A DNA stretch of 64,000 nt, taken from Liopterus haemorrhoidalis (Eukaryota; Arthropoda; Insecta; Coleoptera; Dytiscidae). The stretch lies in NCBI GenBank assembly GCA_963971575.1, contig OZ020625.1:29363753-29427752 (forward strand), read 5' to 3'. The notes beneath the pieces were generated by a model. It did not search any database, had not been told where the DNA came from, and was given only the letters and a program-made list of their open reading frames with translations. Position 1 is the first letter of the stretch, and each line of letters opens with the position of its first letter. The position numbers and the translations under genes are program-made. Below are positions 54,701 to 64,000 of this stretch, piece by piece.

Positions 54701-57700
54701 CAGCTTGATTGGAAGAAGCCGAACGGAGCGAGTTACCTATCTTCTAGTTTAAATAGGGTGCAGGGATTCCAAAAATTCAAACCGCAAATCTCTATCTCTT
54801 ACCGTTTTTGAGATATAAATTTTTAAATATTTTTAATATATATTTTTTAATTTTTAAATATTTTTACAAATTTAGTGTTTTGTTAGATTGCTAATAATTT
54901 CTTGCGAATAAATCTTAAGTTAACCCCAAATTTTTTCTAGACTAAAAAGGGTACAGGGATTCCAAAAATTTAAACCGCCGGTCTGAATCTCTTACCTTTT
55001 TTGAGATATGAATTTTTGAAATTTTCCAAAAATGTATCTAATTAGTTTTAGGTCATTTTGGACCAAACATTAAATTTTTTCAAAACTAAACAAGGTGTGA
55101 GGATTCCAAAAATTTAAACCGCAGGTCTCTATCTCTTACCGTTTTTGAGATATGAATTTTTTCCAAAAATTTTCCTAATTAGTTTTAGGTCATATCGGAC
55201 CAAACATTATTTTATTTTTTAAACTAAACAAAGCGTGAAAATTTTACAACCATATTTTTTCAGGTTGGCAAAGCGACAGTTCGATCAGCTAGATCAGTTA
55301 AATTAGTAACAGACATAGATTTGATGGGTTCCAAAACGGAAGACACTAGCCAGCAACCATTATTAATAGTTGGAAATGGAAGAACATACACTGTAACGGA
55401 ACACAGTCCAAAAAAAGCCATTATGAGTGTAGTCCAAAAAGCTACTTTGGATAAAAAAGCCAAGTCCACTTCTAGTCAAGCAGGGTAAGTTAATTTCTAT
55501 ACGTAGGGCGCTATAGGTCAATCGTTTAACCAACGCAGTTGGTCATTTTGCGTCATAACTTCAATGAGAAACTTAGCGAAAAAATAACTAAATCGATTTT
55601 TTGCATGTGAATTATAGACTAATATTGCTCTTCACTCTTTTATTTTACTAAAACATACCTTTTGAAGTCATATTTAGTTTGTGTTCGAGAGTCATTTTGA
55701 AGATTTACAAATTTTAAGTGTTTATTTAATATAGGGACATTTGTATTGGTATCGCTAAATAAAACAATGTTTACATTTGACATTTTATAATAAGTTCTGA
55801 TGTGTTTTGATACTTGTGTTCACATATCTAACTTATAGTAATTTCTAAAAACCTTTTTTATTTAGTTGTTTATTTAGCAGTTTTGTGTTTAGTTATATAT
55901 TTTCTTATAGATATCTTATAGATTTCCATTTGATATTGTGTGTAGTGCATAGCTTTTTAGGTTAAATTCAACGTATTTCTATTTTCTTTTCTTTGATCAT
56001 ATTTTTGGATCACATCAGCCCCTTTTTAGGACTATTTAGCCTTACTAGCTATAGTCGGATTGCTGATAGGTGACTGTTCGTTGCTACAAGTATCGATATA
56101 CAATACTATATGCTTTCTCTGTCTATATCATTATAATTATTTGCATACCCATAGTAACGTATAGTGACGCAAGTTGACAACTAACCTTCCAAATTATTTT
56201 AATAAAAATCAAAGCATTAGACAGAACCGGCATGATTCGTAGATATCTTTACTAATTAGAGCGCGAAAATAAATTCACAGCAGTACTCAAACAAACAAAA
56301 TTATTAATTTTAAGGTAATAATTATAAATTAGGAAAAACTTATACTCATACGTAAATTTTGGATTATAATTTGTTGTTTAATTAAATTAAATTTTTGTTT
56401 CCCCTAAGTACAAAGTAATAAAATATTAAGTAAAAATATATTTATTCATATAATATATTGCTACAAGTTGTATTTAAATGTTTATTTTTATTTTAAAAAA
56501 ATTAGTCACTGTAATGCATGATATCGTCGTCATCTGAACTATCGCTGTCATTTCTTGTATTTATTATTATTGGATTAATATCATCAACAATCCTTTCCCT
56601 TTCCCACCATTCATTTATTAAATATTCGATTTTTTTAACAGATTACTTGCCATATTTTCAAAACTTCGTTATCACTATATCCGTTTTGACCAATATGACT
56701 ATCATAATAATTTTTTGTTATACCCCAAATTAGTTCAATGGGGTTAAACTGGCAGTGATAAGGAGGTAATCTTAGTACTTCATGACCATTTGTGCCAATG
56801 TATAAATAAAATAAACTGGTTCAGATTTTAATTTCCTTCGTTTTCTCGTGTTTTGTTCAGAAGTTTAGATTTATTACATTTTATAATTCTACGAATTGTT
56901 GATTCCGAAATCTTCAAGGCAGCTGCTACTCTTTGATGGACACAAGATAGAGAAATAAGTGGCCAATTGTTCTCTTTTTCGGAACTTAAATATTCCAGTA
57001 GATATAAAATTAAAGTTTGTGAATTTAATAATTGGCGGCAAGCTCTATTAATTAATATTATTACCAGACACTGACAGCTAAGACAAATAACAAAAATAAT
57101 TTTTAAAATCGCTGAAAAATGGTAATTAGATTATTATATGAATGCACTACTTGATACATACATATAACAGTCACCTATCAGCAATCCTACTATATGTAGA
57201 CTTACTAAACATAACGTTTCCAGTGACGCAACTGCATTGATTCGTCGACTGCCCTGTAGGTGCTTACAAGATGACAGCAACAGGTATTTTATCTAGAATA
57301 TTAATAAATTGTATATTTTTTTTTAGTTCTGAAACTACTGAAGACCCAGATGGGGAGGAACAAATTTATTGGTTGAGACCCGCTTTGGTTACCCCCCAAA
57401 GGTCCCCTGATTCCGCTACAGGGGGGAAACTCTGCTGGTTAAGTGGGGGGAGGAAGAAACATAAAGTTACTTTCAACGACGCGACTAATAGTACGTCCCA
57501 TCAGCGGTAACTATAGAATACTTCTTCTATCAGTGTCTGTCTTTGTGGCTTTTGCATGGCAAAAAAGAAACTTTTCCAAAAAAAAAAAAAATTATAAATG
57601 GGTAATTATGGTCCTGATACCGTCCTAAATTAAATAAGTCTCAAATTATTTATAGAATAAACAAGGTGTGAGGATTCCAAAAATTTAAACCGCAGGCCTC

Positions 57701-60700
57701 TATCTCTTACTGTTTTTGAGATATGATTTTTTTAATACAGCACAAATTTTTACAAATTACTTGTTTTTGTTTGATTGCTAATAACTTTTTTGCAAGAATG
57801 TTTAAGAATGTTTCAAATTATTTCTCGACTAAACAAGGTGTGAGAATTTCAAAAATTCAAACCGCAGGCCTCTATCACTTACCGTTTTTGAGATATGATT
57901 TTTTTAATACACCACAAGTTTTACAAATTTCTTGTTTTGTTTGATTGCTAATAATTTTTTTCCAAGAATGTTTAAGAAAGTCTCAAATTATTTGTAGAAT
58001 AAACAAGGTGTGAGGATTCCAAAAATTTAAACCGCGGGTCTCTATCTCTTACCGTTTTTGAGTTATGATTTTTTTAATACAGCACCAATTTTTACAAATT
58101 TCTTGTTTTGTTTGATTGCTAATAACTTTTTTCCAAGAATGTTTAAGAATGTTTCAAATTATTTCTCGACTAAACAAGGTGTGAGAATTTCAAAAATTCA
58201 AACCGCAGGCCTCTATCTCTTACTTTTTTTGAGATATGATTTTTTTAATACACCACAAATTTTTACAAATTTCTTGTTTTGTTTGATTGCTAATAATTTT
58301 TTTCCAAGAATGTTTAAGAAAGTCTCAAATTATTTGTAGAATAAACAAGGTGTGACGATTTCAAAAATTCAAACCGCATGTCTCTATCTCTTACCGTTTT
58401 TGAGATATGATTTTTTTAATACAGCACAAATTTTTACAAATTTCTTGTTTTTGTTTGATTGCTAATAACTTTTTTCCAAGAATGTTTAAGAATGTCTCAA
58501 ATATTTTCTAGACTAAACAAAGTGTGAAAATTTCAAAAATTCAAACCGCAGGTCTCTATCTCTTACCGTTTTTGAGATATGATTATTATAAATGCTGATT
58601 AATGAGAAATATTTATTTTTAACGAAGAAATTTTTTGGAAAAGTTTTTGGTGGTAGAGCTTTTTGTAAATAATTTTTCAAATTTTAGAAAATATTTGATA
58701 TTTGAACTAAATATCATAAACTGGCTAGTATCACATTGCTTAGGTTTGTGTTAAGTCAACTTAAACATTGAATTAATACAGTTAACAGCCCAATTCACAT
58801 CATGAGGCATTGGTAACACGCTAAGATCCGTGTTAAGTCAGTTTAAACATTGAATTAATACTGTTAATACCCTAAATCAGAGCCGCAGTAAGGAAAACTT
58901 GCGCTAGGGGCAAAACTGCGTTGTGGCGCTCTTGGCAAATAAATGTAAGTGATAAGCAAATTCCCAGTGAAGAGCAAAAAAAAAGGTCCTCACTTTCGCA
59001 ATGTGGCGCCCTTTTCCTTAGTGCGCTAGGGGCCGTCGACCCCCCCCCCCCTTACTGCGGCTCTGCCCTAAATTAGAGCATATCAGAATGACATAAGGTT
59101 ATTAGTTCAATTATCAAATACATAAAGATCCTGGATAACGCATTTAAAAAAAAATAGCGTTAACCAAGATTTGACTATGAAAACTAACAATTTTCTATTA
59201 ATTTTTCAGTTTCTTTTTTCTTAAGTAGATTACTATTTAATATATCTATATACACATTGGGCTATCTCGTTCTATCGACAATAGAAAACATTGCCAAACG
59301 CACTTCTGTATTAATTAAAAGATCCTAGTATTGATTTTATGAACACTACTAACGTAATATCACAGTTTCTTAATTTAAAAAGTAAAGCTTAGTTGCAATA
59401 TTTAGTAAAAGATGGCCCTATGTGTTTAATTGGTTCAATTAGTTTATTACTTGTATTTTATTAATCATGGATGTTGTTTTTTTCTAGTAATAAGGTCGGG
59501 GGAAGCAAGGGAAAGTTACGAAACGGAACAATTGATGAAGACGACGGTGACTACGCAACCCTTCGGGAGTTGCCCTTAGCACCAGTCATACAAGAGAGTG
59601 GGGATGACACCACGTCAGAAGAGGGGAAGGTACAGTCACTAATAAAATATCCACACAACTAGAGACATCTACAGTCGATTTTTATAAAATGCACATGATA
59701 TCACCACTCTGTCAAAGCCATACGCATATACACACATTGGAAAAGTGTAGGGCAGGGGTCGGCAACCTGCGGCTCTTTTAGAAATATTGTGGCTCTTTGA
59801 AAATTGGCTGGTTTTTGTTTTAATATAATTTATTATTTAATTTTCAACTTTCTGCCTGTACTATACAGGTTTTGTATTGTTCAAGATGTTTTATGGTGCA
59901 ATTCACGCCCGGTAATTCCCCGAGTTGCTGCATATTCCCTTTTAGAAAATGTAATTTCTGATGAATGATATACTTGCAGAAACATTCTTACATTTTATTA
60001 ATTTTCAAAAACATAAGGACAATAACAACGTTATTGTCCGTTAGTAGTCCAAAAGCATATTTTTTTAAATGAACGATTCTGGAAGACGATTCCAAGCTTC
60101 GAAAACAACTTTATCTACATCTTGAAGATTCCGAATTTCGGTCCACTTATGCTGCATAAAATGAACTTTTCTCTTTCTAAACTTTCCAGTGCAGAATTAA
60201 GTTTTAAAAATATATTATTCCATAAATCTTTGGATTTTAAATCCAATAATTGAAGATCAAATTGTACCTGATTAATCAATGGGAATGGTGATAAATGTAA
60301 TTGCTGCATATCTGCTTGGTTTTGTCAAAAGAACTAGTGTAGCTTTATATTTTTTAAACTCTTTAAATGTTTCTCCAAAAGCTTCTTGCATGTTAACAAT
60401 AGTTTGTGCAAAAAAAATTGCATTAATAACGTTGTTATTGTCCATGTTTTTGAAAATTAATAAAATGTAAAAATGTTTCTGCACGTATATCATTCATCAG
60501 AAATTACTTCTTCTAAAAGGGAATATGCAGCAACTCGGGGAATTACCGGGCGTGAATTGCACCGTAAAACATCCTGTACAATACCAAACCTGTATAGGGG
60601 AAAAATTTTAAGATCGTAGCGCCACGCGGATTTTTTTGAAACCATTCTAAATCAGATACCACTTGACATTTACTAGTAAATAATAGCGAAAAGTGTATCA

Positions 60701-61853
60701 AAAAACGACAAAAAATAAATAATTGTTTGGGATTTTCTGATTTTGTGAAGTGACATTACTTGTAAACATCTAAAATACTACATTTTGTGATCTGGTTTTA
60801 AGTTATGGCGGTTTTCCATTGTCGATTATTTTAACTATATTGGGGGAAATAATAATTCCCGTATTGTTTACCAAGGGGTAGAAATCTACAATGCTGGGCA
60901 TATAATATTGTGTGGAGTCACTGAAAAAAACAGAGAGTTCATAAAGATTTATGCATTATGCCTACACTTGTGCATTACAAACCCACACACAATAACAGGA
61001 ATTTTCAAGATATGCGATAATAAATACAAAATTGAAAATATTTTTTGTAGTCACTATCATTAAAATGTAATGAGCAAACTTTGATACAAGGGCTCACTTT
61101 TTTTCCTATTTTTAAATTGTTTATCTAAACATCGCGTCGATTCCTAACCTCTTGCTTTCCCAATTTTGTTTCGAACCGTACGGTGTCTGATATTAGTGGA
61201 AACAAATGAAACGATATTTCCGGGTTTCTTCTTTTCAATGAATTGCACATAGGCACACAACAATATGTATTATACATTTTTCAATGATTATAATAAAACT
61301 TTAAAAACAAACTTCATACAAAACCAATACACAAAACGAAATGTTATATGATGTACACAAGTTCATGAAACGCTCACCAGATGGTAGGGTGCTTAGCTGC
61401 AAATCCCTATAGGCAGAGAGATGAAATTAAAAAATAAATTATATTAAAATAAAAACCAGCCAATTTTCAAAGAGCCACAATATTTTCTAAAAGAGCCGCA
61501 GGTTGCCGACCCCTGCCCTAGACTTTTCCGATGAGTGTATATAGTGTTTGACTTATGATTTGGTCATTGTCTTTATTGAAAAATCTAACTGTAGTTTCAT
61601 ATAACAAATTATGCTTTAGCAATTAATGCTTAACTAACCTTTCCAGCTTTTGGCTTGCGTGCATGATGATAACGTAACTTATGCAAGCACTAGTCGGGAT
61701 CTAGTCCCGCCAGTTGATTATGAAGATCCTTCACCATTACTTACACCAGAACCGCTTACCGACCGAGAAACTGAGAGATTAGTTCAAAATACTAACACAA
61801 CCGCTGCTGGCGCTAGTAATGCTGCTGCTAATGTGACAGTTCATAATTCACAG
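51482..61853 (+). CDS. tinc: Multi-membrane protein, probably Tincar; 3' part, eight exons
   Basis: Eight exons (51482-51745, 53429-53619, 53778-53959, 54045-54342, 55264-55484, 57327-57506, 59488-59629, 61647-61853) have GT-AG borders and matching phases, giving ~561 uninterrupted residues. Order: W-rich start DLDFMVVHHDRLVVLSF; Ser/Ala-rich loop; two hydrophobic spans in exon 2 (VEYLNYALALLVYSV, GIVFSLQLLVNSVQSL); one in exon 3; two in exon 4 (ALCCLLAVAVTTAPLL, LHLFLWVVVWLFLTI); then a long acidic/Ser-rich cytoplasmic tail. This fits Drosophila Tincar, an eight-span protein of heart, nervous system and eye of unknown molecular role; the identification is from memory and uncertain. Earlier exons and the end lie outside the recognised sequence. 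No frame breaks, so likely functional. Confidence 0.85.
51805..52210 (-). mobile_element. LTR-retrotransposon end with tRNA-Lys-like PBS, joined to mariner relic
   Basis: On the minus strand a ~229-bp LTR-like piece (52200-51972, starting TGTAACACGCTAGATC) is followed by TGGCGCCCAACGTGGGGC, the classical tRNA-Lys(1,2) primer site, extended to 31 nt of tRNA match (51971-51941). The remainder (51805-51940) is an unrelated mariner-type tail (ATGAAGATCAATACACTTTT). Confidence 0.65.
52403..52720 (+). pseudogene. Transposase N-terminal HTH fragment
   Basis: ATG at 52403: MEFKTKLCGRVNHSQCKEII..., a TAA at 52490-52492, then in the same frame NVIIPLKNILDRVSACTGVS and ARSLSRFNKEKK. The pattern (VxxRxxxxTGxSxRxxxRxxKE) is the N-terminal helix-turn-helix of the IS630/Tc1-like insect elements whose C-terminus is seen at 7895-8371. 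No catalytic part follows. It lies in the tinc-like intron a-b; 52721-53428 holds nothing further that I can name. Confidence 0.6.
53429..53619 (+). CDS. tinc: tinc-like exon b
   Basis: T tract plus cag, then AT completing an Asp codon, AGWGSSVSVEYLNYALALLV, RYPAVFWNTNKC and the second hydrophobic span, ending MSVLYK|gtaagt in phase 0. Confidence 0.9.
53636..53690 (-). repeat. Family B 5'-terminal fragment inside a 158-bp intron
   Basis: CACAATACCTCCCTTATATA then TGTTGGCGGTCGGTAAAAAT is the B 5' end in reverse. It makes up about a third of the intron between exons b and c and keeps the splice sites intact. Confidence 0.8.
53778..53959 (+). CDS. tinc: tinc-like exon c
   Basis: Acceptor gtttccag; VQIIGGWKALPLLQHYPNGI, then a membrane span (VTLALFSLSSLLVLSSSLVL), ending YGHG plus two bases of Arg with donor gtaag. 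Confidence 0.9.
54045..54342 (+). CDS. tinc: tinc-like exon d
   Basis: Completes Arg, then FNSFLNHQRDRKHIF (hydrophilic loop), GGGWGYFTHCAALCCLLAVA and a second span GILHLFLWVVVWLFLTIKHR, ending LRVT|gtaagt. Intron c-d is only 85 bp. Confidence 0.9.
54750..55260 (+). repeat. Satellite S monomers in tinc-like intron d-e
   Basis: Three monomers (AAATTCAAACCGCAAATCTC, TTTAAACCGCAGGTCTCTAT) fill the 3' half of the intron and run to the acceptor region at 55263. Confidence 0.85.
55264..55484 (+). CDS. tinc: tinc-like exon e (start of cytoplasmic tail)
   Basis: VGKATVRSARSVKLVTDIDL, QPLLIVGNGRTYTVTEHSPK and KKAKSTSSQA plus two bases; basic and Ser-rich, no hydrophobic span. Confidence 0.88.
56054..57190 (-). 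mobile_element. GTCGGATTGC-family Tc1/mariner-superfamily element in intron e-f
   Basis: 1,137 bp, TA-flanked, ~90% or more like 7280-8461 by eye. The transposase remnant here has further small deletions. Removing it leaves an intron of ~700 bp. Confidence 0.88.
57327..57506 (+). CDS. tinc: tinc-like exon f
   Basis: Completes Gly, then SETTEDPDGEEQIYWLRPAL and KKHKVTFNDATNSTSHQ plus CG. If donor cg|gtaact is not used, the frame stops at once (TAA 57508), giving a possible shorter isoform end. Confidence 0.82.
57645..58590 (+). repeat. Satellite S array in tinc-like intron f-g
   Basis: Six monomers of ~165-180 bp (CAAAAATTCAAACCGCAGGC type) with an alternating dimeric pattern (every second unit has TTTCTCGACTAAACAAGG). 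Confidence 0.9.
58878..59065. mobile_element. hAT-type MITE, 188 bp, perfect 8-bp duplication
   Basis: CAGAGCCGCAGTAAG and CTTACTGCGGCTCTG are exact inverted ends, flanked by CCCTAAAT on both sides (58870-58877, 59066-59073). Confidence 0.92.
59488..59629 (+). CDS. tinc: tinc-like exon g
   Basis: Acceptor tttttctag; completes Arg, then NKVGGSKGKLRNGTIDEDDG, DYATLRELPLAPVIQESGDD and SEEGK|gtacag; strongly acidic. Confidence 0.85.
59753..61515 (-). mobile_element. hAT element in tinc-like intron g-h (1,763 bp)
   Basis: ~85-bp terminal inverted repeats beginning CAGGGGTCGGCAACCTGCGG; interior with a ~175-bp inverted repeat (59865-60038 against 60427-60600). Broken transposase pieces lie at 60115-60309 and 60272-60493 (minus). 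The intron would be ~250 bp without it. Confidence 0.85.
60115..60493 (-). pseudogene. hAT transposase fragments (two frames)
   Basis: NQVQFDLQLLDLKSKDLWNN resembles the segment xELQLExIDLQxDxxLK of SCAND3/ZMYM-like hAT transposases. The overlapping frame TIVNMQEAFGETFKEFKKYK is only compatible. Neither has catalytic motifs. Confidence in the family rests mainly on the terminal repeats. Confidence 0.5.
61647..61853 (+). CDS. tinc: tinc-like exon h
   Basis: Acceptor ctttccag; LLACVHDDNVTYASTSRDLV, PPVDYEDPSPLLTPEPLTD and an Ala/Asn-rich end, VHNSQ|gtaaat in phase 0. The gene continues beyond the window. Confidence 0.85.
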
Positions 61854-61869
61854 GTAAATTAAAATAACT

Positions 61870-63127
61870 ATGGTCTATTTCAAATTTAAAAAAAGTAGAT
61901 AGCGCTGCGAACCGAGTACGATTTACACTGATCAAGTACAGTATAGCGGGAAATTTAAAATAAATTACAACTAGGGCATGGGCGTAGCAACTGGGTTAGC
62001 AAGTGATTTTTTTTTAAATATAAAAAAGGTTAATAAGATATTGAAATAAACAAGGCAGATAATACACTTAAGTTATTTATACGACATAAATTCAGTTTAA
62101 TGGGAAATTTGAAAAAGTTAAAAAAATATTAATTTTAAAAATTATGTACTATATATAAAAAAAGAGATTTGGCTAAAAGTGTTTAAATAAAGCAATAAAA
62201 CAAACAATATATCTTCAGAGCTAAAGTTTCTTATTTAAATAATTATTGTAAATAAAAATTAAAAATATATGTATATATGAAGGTCTAAAAATTATATCAA
62301 TAACTTCTTCTTTGGGCACAATCAGCTGGGCTGTCTTTTGGCCTCACATTAGTCCTCTCTCTTGATCTGTTAATTGTCAAGTGTCAAAAAATATTTATAT
62401 GTCAGATAACCTAAAAAATATATAACTGCGTAAAAACAAATTACATGGAGAATTTTCTCCATTAAATCTACGCCAAGAATATAAATAAAAGTCTAAATAT
62501 GTAAATAATAACAAAATATATGAGAAAAATTAAATAACATAAATAATATATATTTCCAATGTACAGTCTGTTTCAAACGGTTAGGCGGAACTAAATGGGA
62601 ATTTCGTTCTTTTAGGTTGTCACGAGAAGGGACCTTGCTTGGGTAATTTAATTTTTTACGTTGGAATGACAAAATTTAAAATTGCAATAATGAAACCATG
62701 GAAACGAATGACATTAAATTATTTTTTTACATATTTTAATAAAAAAATAAATAAATAAATGGGAAATTTGTATTAAGAAAGACAGAAAAAATCAAAATAT
62801 AAAGAAAATTACATTTTAAAATGATATTAACCTTAACAAAAAAATGTTTATTGTAAGTATGATTTACAAAGCTTAAACAAAACGGCCGAAAAGCACGATT
62901 TAAACGATGAAAGTAACTAGATTACAAAATCTAGTTCCGCCTAACCATTTGGAACAGACTTTACGACACTGAACATCTGTCAACTTGGATTAAAAACAAT
63001 ATTTTTATAGTGTAATAGGGATGACGATCTAAACCAATCCGAAGCAAGGACAAATAGCTCCTATCTTCTTACACACATATTTCTACTTTGAAATAGACCA
63101 TATTGTGTTCTTACAAAAGTGAACAGC
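61870..63127. mobile_element. Family 6 element, copy 2, carrying MITE1
   Basis: Collinear with 50377-51207; right end extends to ACAAAAGTGAACAGC. Interrupted by MITE1 at 62564-62961. Confidence 0.88.
62564..62961. mobile_element. MITE1, complete (398 bp), TA duplication proven by empty site
   Basis: CAGTCTGTTTCAAACGGTTA to ACCATTTGGAACAGACTT. Flanks CCAATG-TA and TA-CGACACTG join to the unoccupied sequence at 51062-51077. Confidence 0.93.
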
Positions 63128-63225
63128 TTATATTTACATTTTTGAAAATTTAAAACGTTAATCGTAGAATTAAAAAAATAATAAAGTATTGAAAAAATAA
63201 TAATAAAGAAAAGAAAGTCACATAT

Positions 63226-63416
63226 TTCTTATAATCTGTCTCAATTTGTAATACGAAACTAGATTTGGTTACTTTAGTGACTGTTGTGGTGTAAACAGAC
63301 TTTAGCGTATCCGTGTGAACCAATACTATGACAATATTATAAATGTATTGTCAATATACAACATAAAAAATGAACTTTCACTGTTAGTTCCGTATTACAA
63401 AATGAGACAGATAATA
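63226..63416. mobile_element. Family 9 MITE, reverse orientation
   Basis: ATCTGTCTCAATTTGTAATA to ATTACAAAATGAGACAGATA, inverse of 51249-51441. Confidence 0.8.
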
Positions 63417-63505
63417 CATACTTTCAAAAACCAAATATTTTTTTAAATTATTATTTTTCTACTACTAATAATTTTAATTTATATTATTTTTGTGTAAACA
63501 TATAA

Positions 63506-63796
63506 GCTGTTCACTTTTGTAAGAACAAACTAAGAGGGAATTTTGTTTTCAATAGTTTGCACCTTTGAAGCTGTATGTCATGATGGTATTAAAAAAGTAA
63601 CTTTTTTAAAATGACGATCCATTTGACATATGTCATAATGAAAAATTATATCTTAATTATAATGATCATAACCATATCAACCTAAAGTCGGTTTTACAGC
63701 GTAAGGAATATTTTTAATTGACATTTAAAGTCAGTAACACACCATAAAAGTAACCAAAATAACCAGATCTAGTGTGTTCTTACAAAAGTGAACGGC
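63506..63796. mobile_element. Family 7 MITE, complete (291 bp)
   Basis: GCTGTTCACTTTTGTAAGAA and ACAAAAGTGAACGGC inverted termini, A/T-rich flanks. 63797-64000 after it contains the short direct repeat TTCGGAGAGCTTCGGAATAT-like and nothing else recognised. Confidence 0.85.
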
Positions 63797-64000
63797 TTAT
63801 ATCAATTAACAACTATCATCACGCTTTATATGTCAATATACACTTCGGTGAGCTTCGGAATATTTCGTTACATTTCGGAGAGCTTCGGAATATTTCGTTA
63901 TATTTCGGAACCTCGCTTCAAATTTGTTTTTTGCGTCATAGCACGCACCCACACAGGAACACATGTTGGCGTATTATATTATAGATATATTTTTTTTCTA

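Overview
The window looks like AT-rich, repeat-saturated euchromatin from an insect nuclear genome. The evidence is spliced genes with GT-AG introns, an insect-type UDP-glycosyltransferase, a gene resembling insect tincar, and many mariner, Tc1, PIF/Harbinger, hAT, piggyBac and Helitron-like remnants. A beetle is plausible, but this cannot be settled from sequence alone. No bacterial-type operons, CRISPR arrays or rRNA are present.

Two spliced protein-coding genes could be reconstructed exon by exon. (1) A complete UDP-glycosyltransferase lies on the minus strand (13041 down to 5911): five exons, all phases compatible, 512 residues, with signal peptide, catalytic His, UGT signature, C-terminal membrane anchor and a KxKxx tail. 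Each of its four introns has been colonised by a different repeat: a tandem repeat plus an unclassified TE fragment, a full-length DD34D mariner, a deleted Tc1/mariner-superfamily element, and satellite monomers. (2) The 3' part of a plus-strand multi-membrane protein gene, most likely tincar (51482 to 61853): eight phase-compatible exons, about 561 residues, entering and leaving the window unfinished. A third, weaker gene signal is a 131-bp first-exon-like piece on the minus strand (46463-46333), resembling the N-terminus of arthropod YqaJ-domain proteins.

Everything else is mobile or repetitive DNA. 0-5.8 kb: mariner, Helitron-like B, a PIF/Harbinger element with TTA duplication, and Helitron-like A copy 1. 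13-17.2 kb: a satellite field ending in a young 170-bp array. 18-25 kb: PIF-type and hAT-type MITEs, a DD41D transposon nested in a MITE, a SINE, and element A copy 2. 25.4-27.3 kb: a stack of elements inside one hAT element with an 8-bp duplication, including a perfect 119-bp-arm palindrome. 27.7-45 kb: A copies 3-6, B copies, PIF MITEs (one with a fold-back end), a Tc1 relic, a mariner relic and a fold-back. 45-49 kb: inverted, older satellite and a pogo/Tigger-like relic. 50-64 kb: the tincar-like gene, with TEs in most of its introns.

The most interesting system is a pair of unrelated Helitron/HINE-like families, here called A and B. Both have the same layout: 5' subterminal repeat, (GTCT)n tract, body, matching 3' subterminal inverted repeat, terminal hairpin. 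Family A carries at one fixed internal position a tRNA-like A-box/B-box module that differs between copies (three or four types in five copies). Two A copies contain pieces of B bounded on both sides by (GTCT)n, as if families exchange modules through the microsatellite.
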